DNA of 64,000 nt from Kiloniella laminariae DSM 19542 (GTDB lineage: Bacteria; Pseudomonadota; Alphaproteobacteria; Kiloniellales; Kiloniellaceae), in contig NZ_KB893135.1 in assembly GCF_000374005.1 (NCBI RefSeq), positions 124,001 through 188,000 on the forward strand, read 5' to 3'. Of the stretch, positions 63,381 through 64,000 are shown one piece after another. The notes under the pieces are model-generated. The model worked only from the letters and a program-made list of their open reading frames with translations. It was not told where the DNA came from and searched no databases. The translations under genes were made by a program, and so were the position numbers. Positions within the stretch are counted from its first letter, which is position 1; each line of letters begins with the position of its first letter.

Positions 63381-63968
63381 TTATCCCCCCACAAAAGCCA
63401 GCAGCGGCATTATATCCCCGGCATCCGCAGCCCGGAGCGCGGTGATATAGGCAGCGCGTCTGTTACTGTCGGCTTGCAGGTCAAAACCGCTGGCCCAGAT
63501 GATCGGCGGGTGGTGGTAATGATCTTCGAGCAGGATATCCGCGGCAATACGGGCGTGGCGACCGTTGCCATTGGCGAAGGGGTGGATCTGGACCATGCGG
63601 TGGTGAAAGCGGGCAGCGGCTTCAAGCGGGGCATAGGTCCAGTTTTCGACCCAATAGCGTGCATCATCCAGTAACATACGCAGTTGTGAAGATATTTGCA
63701 GCGGATCAACGCCGATGTTTTTCTCGGTCTTGCGATATTCCCCGGCCCAGGACCAGACCTCGCCAAACAGGCGTTTGTGCAAGGTTCGGACAAAAACATC
63801 GTCAAGAATATCCCCGCCCCGGCGGCGAGACAGCCAGCCCAGCGCCTGTTCGATGTTGGACTGTTCCAGCTCGTCCAACTGGCCGCGCGTGGTGATGTGG
63901 CTGAACTTCAGGCCCAGCCGTTCATCGGGATCAAGCGGCGTGGCCCCATCGGGTTCGATAAAGTTCAC
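63381..63968 (-). CDS. Fic protein of the mobile mystery protein B family
   Basis: 195 residues from a GTG at 63968. The Fic motif HPFANGNGRHAR (His129) is canonical, but no inhibitory-helix motif is seen in this protein. The rest (LEQSNIEQALGWLSRRRGGD, RTLHKRLFGEVWSWAGEYRK) matches mobile mystery protein B, normally encoded after a helix-turn-helix partner A. Its start overlaps the stop of a gene running off the right edge, which would be that partner. It may be a toxin-antitoxin-like module. Confidence 0.92.
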   Translation of the reverse strand: MNFIEPDGATPLDPDERLGLKFSHITTRGQLDELEQSNIEQALGWLSRRRGGDILDDVFVRTLHKRLFGEVWSWAGEYRKTEKNIGVDPLQISSQLRMLLDDARYWVENWTYAPLEAAARFHHRMVQIHPFANGNGRHARIAADILLEDHYHHPPIIWASGFDLQADSNRRAAYITALRAADAGDIMPLLAFVGG

Positions 63969-64000
63969 CGGACCTGCCAGAAGTCAGACGGTCTGTCGCG
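63965..64000 (-). CDS. C-terminus of an upstream gene, possibly mobile mystery protein A
   Basis: Only 12 codons are visible (RDRPSDFWQVR then TGA). The stop overlaps the GTG start of the Fic gene, the spacing expected for the A partner in this family. Identity is inferred from position, not from sequence. Confidence 0.35.
   Translation of the reverse strand, partial: RDRPSDFWQVR

Overview
The window reads as a chromosomal segment of a Gram-negative, motile, aerobic, probably marine alphaproteobacterium. The grounds are signal peptides and lipoboxes, three periplasmic solute-binding proteins, two chemoreceptors, a heme-based NO sensor, alphaproteobacterial-style hypothetical proteins, and moderately high GC with AT-rich islands. 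The taxon is inference. No rRNA, tRNA, CRISPR array or prophage was seen. About 65 genes or gene remnants are called, mostly short operons and single genes.

Layout. 1-7.8 kb: a class II glutamine amidotransferase divergent from a large transglutaminase/DUF2126 protein, a UspA-sodium:alanine symporter operon closed by two strong hairpins, and a GNAT enzyme. 7.8-12.2 kb: a LysE exporter/Lrp regulator pair inserted at the 3' end of a large MscS channel gene; a decayed copy of that gene's tail and its apparent old terminator lie on the far side. 12.4-23 kb: metabolic and hydrolase genes (GST, a secreted HD-domain protein, a YfbR-like HD protein, alpha/beta hydrolases, gamma-glutamyltransferase, MTA/SAH nucleosidase) and a LysR regulator divergent from a class V aminotransferase. 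23.3-31 kb: a truncated IS5-like element, an AT-rich chemoreceptor, lipoproteins, a LMW-phosphatase-like protein, a P-loop kinase and a 17-bp tandem array. 31.4-35.5 kb: a DUF2157/DUF4401/GDYXXLXY membrane operon and a RES/Xre toxin-antitoxin module with paired palindromic operators. 35.6-46.8 kb: AraC, two VOC proteins, a chemosensory locus in which both genes are interrupted, two solute-binding proteins, GST, YciI, a second DUF2157 operon (with DUF4824) and DUF6151. 47.2-50 kb: a TetR-AarF kinase-membrane protein operon. 50-55 kb: an AT-rich block with a TauE permease and a two-gene operon coding for a highly divergent diphosphomevalonate-decarboxylase-like GHMP protein plus a CYTH-like protein, then a 2OG-Fe(II) oxygenase and GNAT. 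56-64 kb: an autoinhibited Fic protein, a methyltransferase, an H-NOX/histidine-kinase operon, SelO, a DUF4034 protein and a mobile-mystery-B Fic gene at the edge.

Two themes stand out. First, short tandem repeats occur across the whole window. Between genes the units are 8, 12, 16, 17 or 19-20 bp. Inside genes they are 12 or 15 bp, so they add tetra- or pentapeptides without breaking the frame. One array sits in the ATP lid of the H-NOX-linked kinase and appears to be copied from its own G2 box. Second, several surface or sensory genes carry single-site disruptions: a C9 tract, an in-frame amber codon and a T6 tract. These could be pseudogenes, phase-variable tracts or sequence errors.

The best candidate for an undescribed system is the GHMP/CYTH operon at 51.0-52.5 kb. 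The GHMP protein keeps the family scaffold but lacks the residues that diphosphomevalonate decarboxylases need. The H-NOX kinase with a repeat-built ATP lid is the second.
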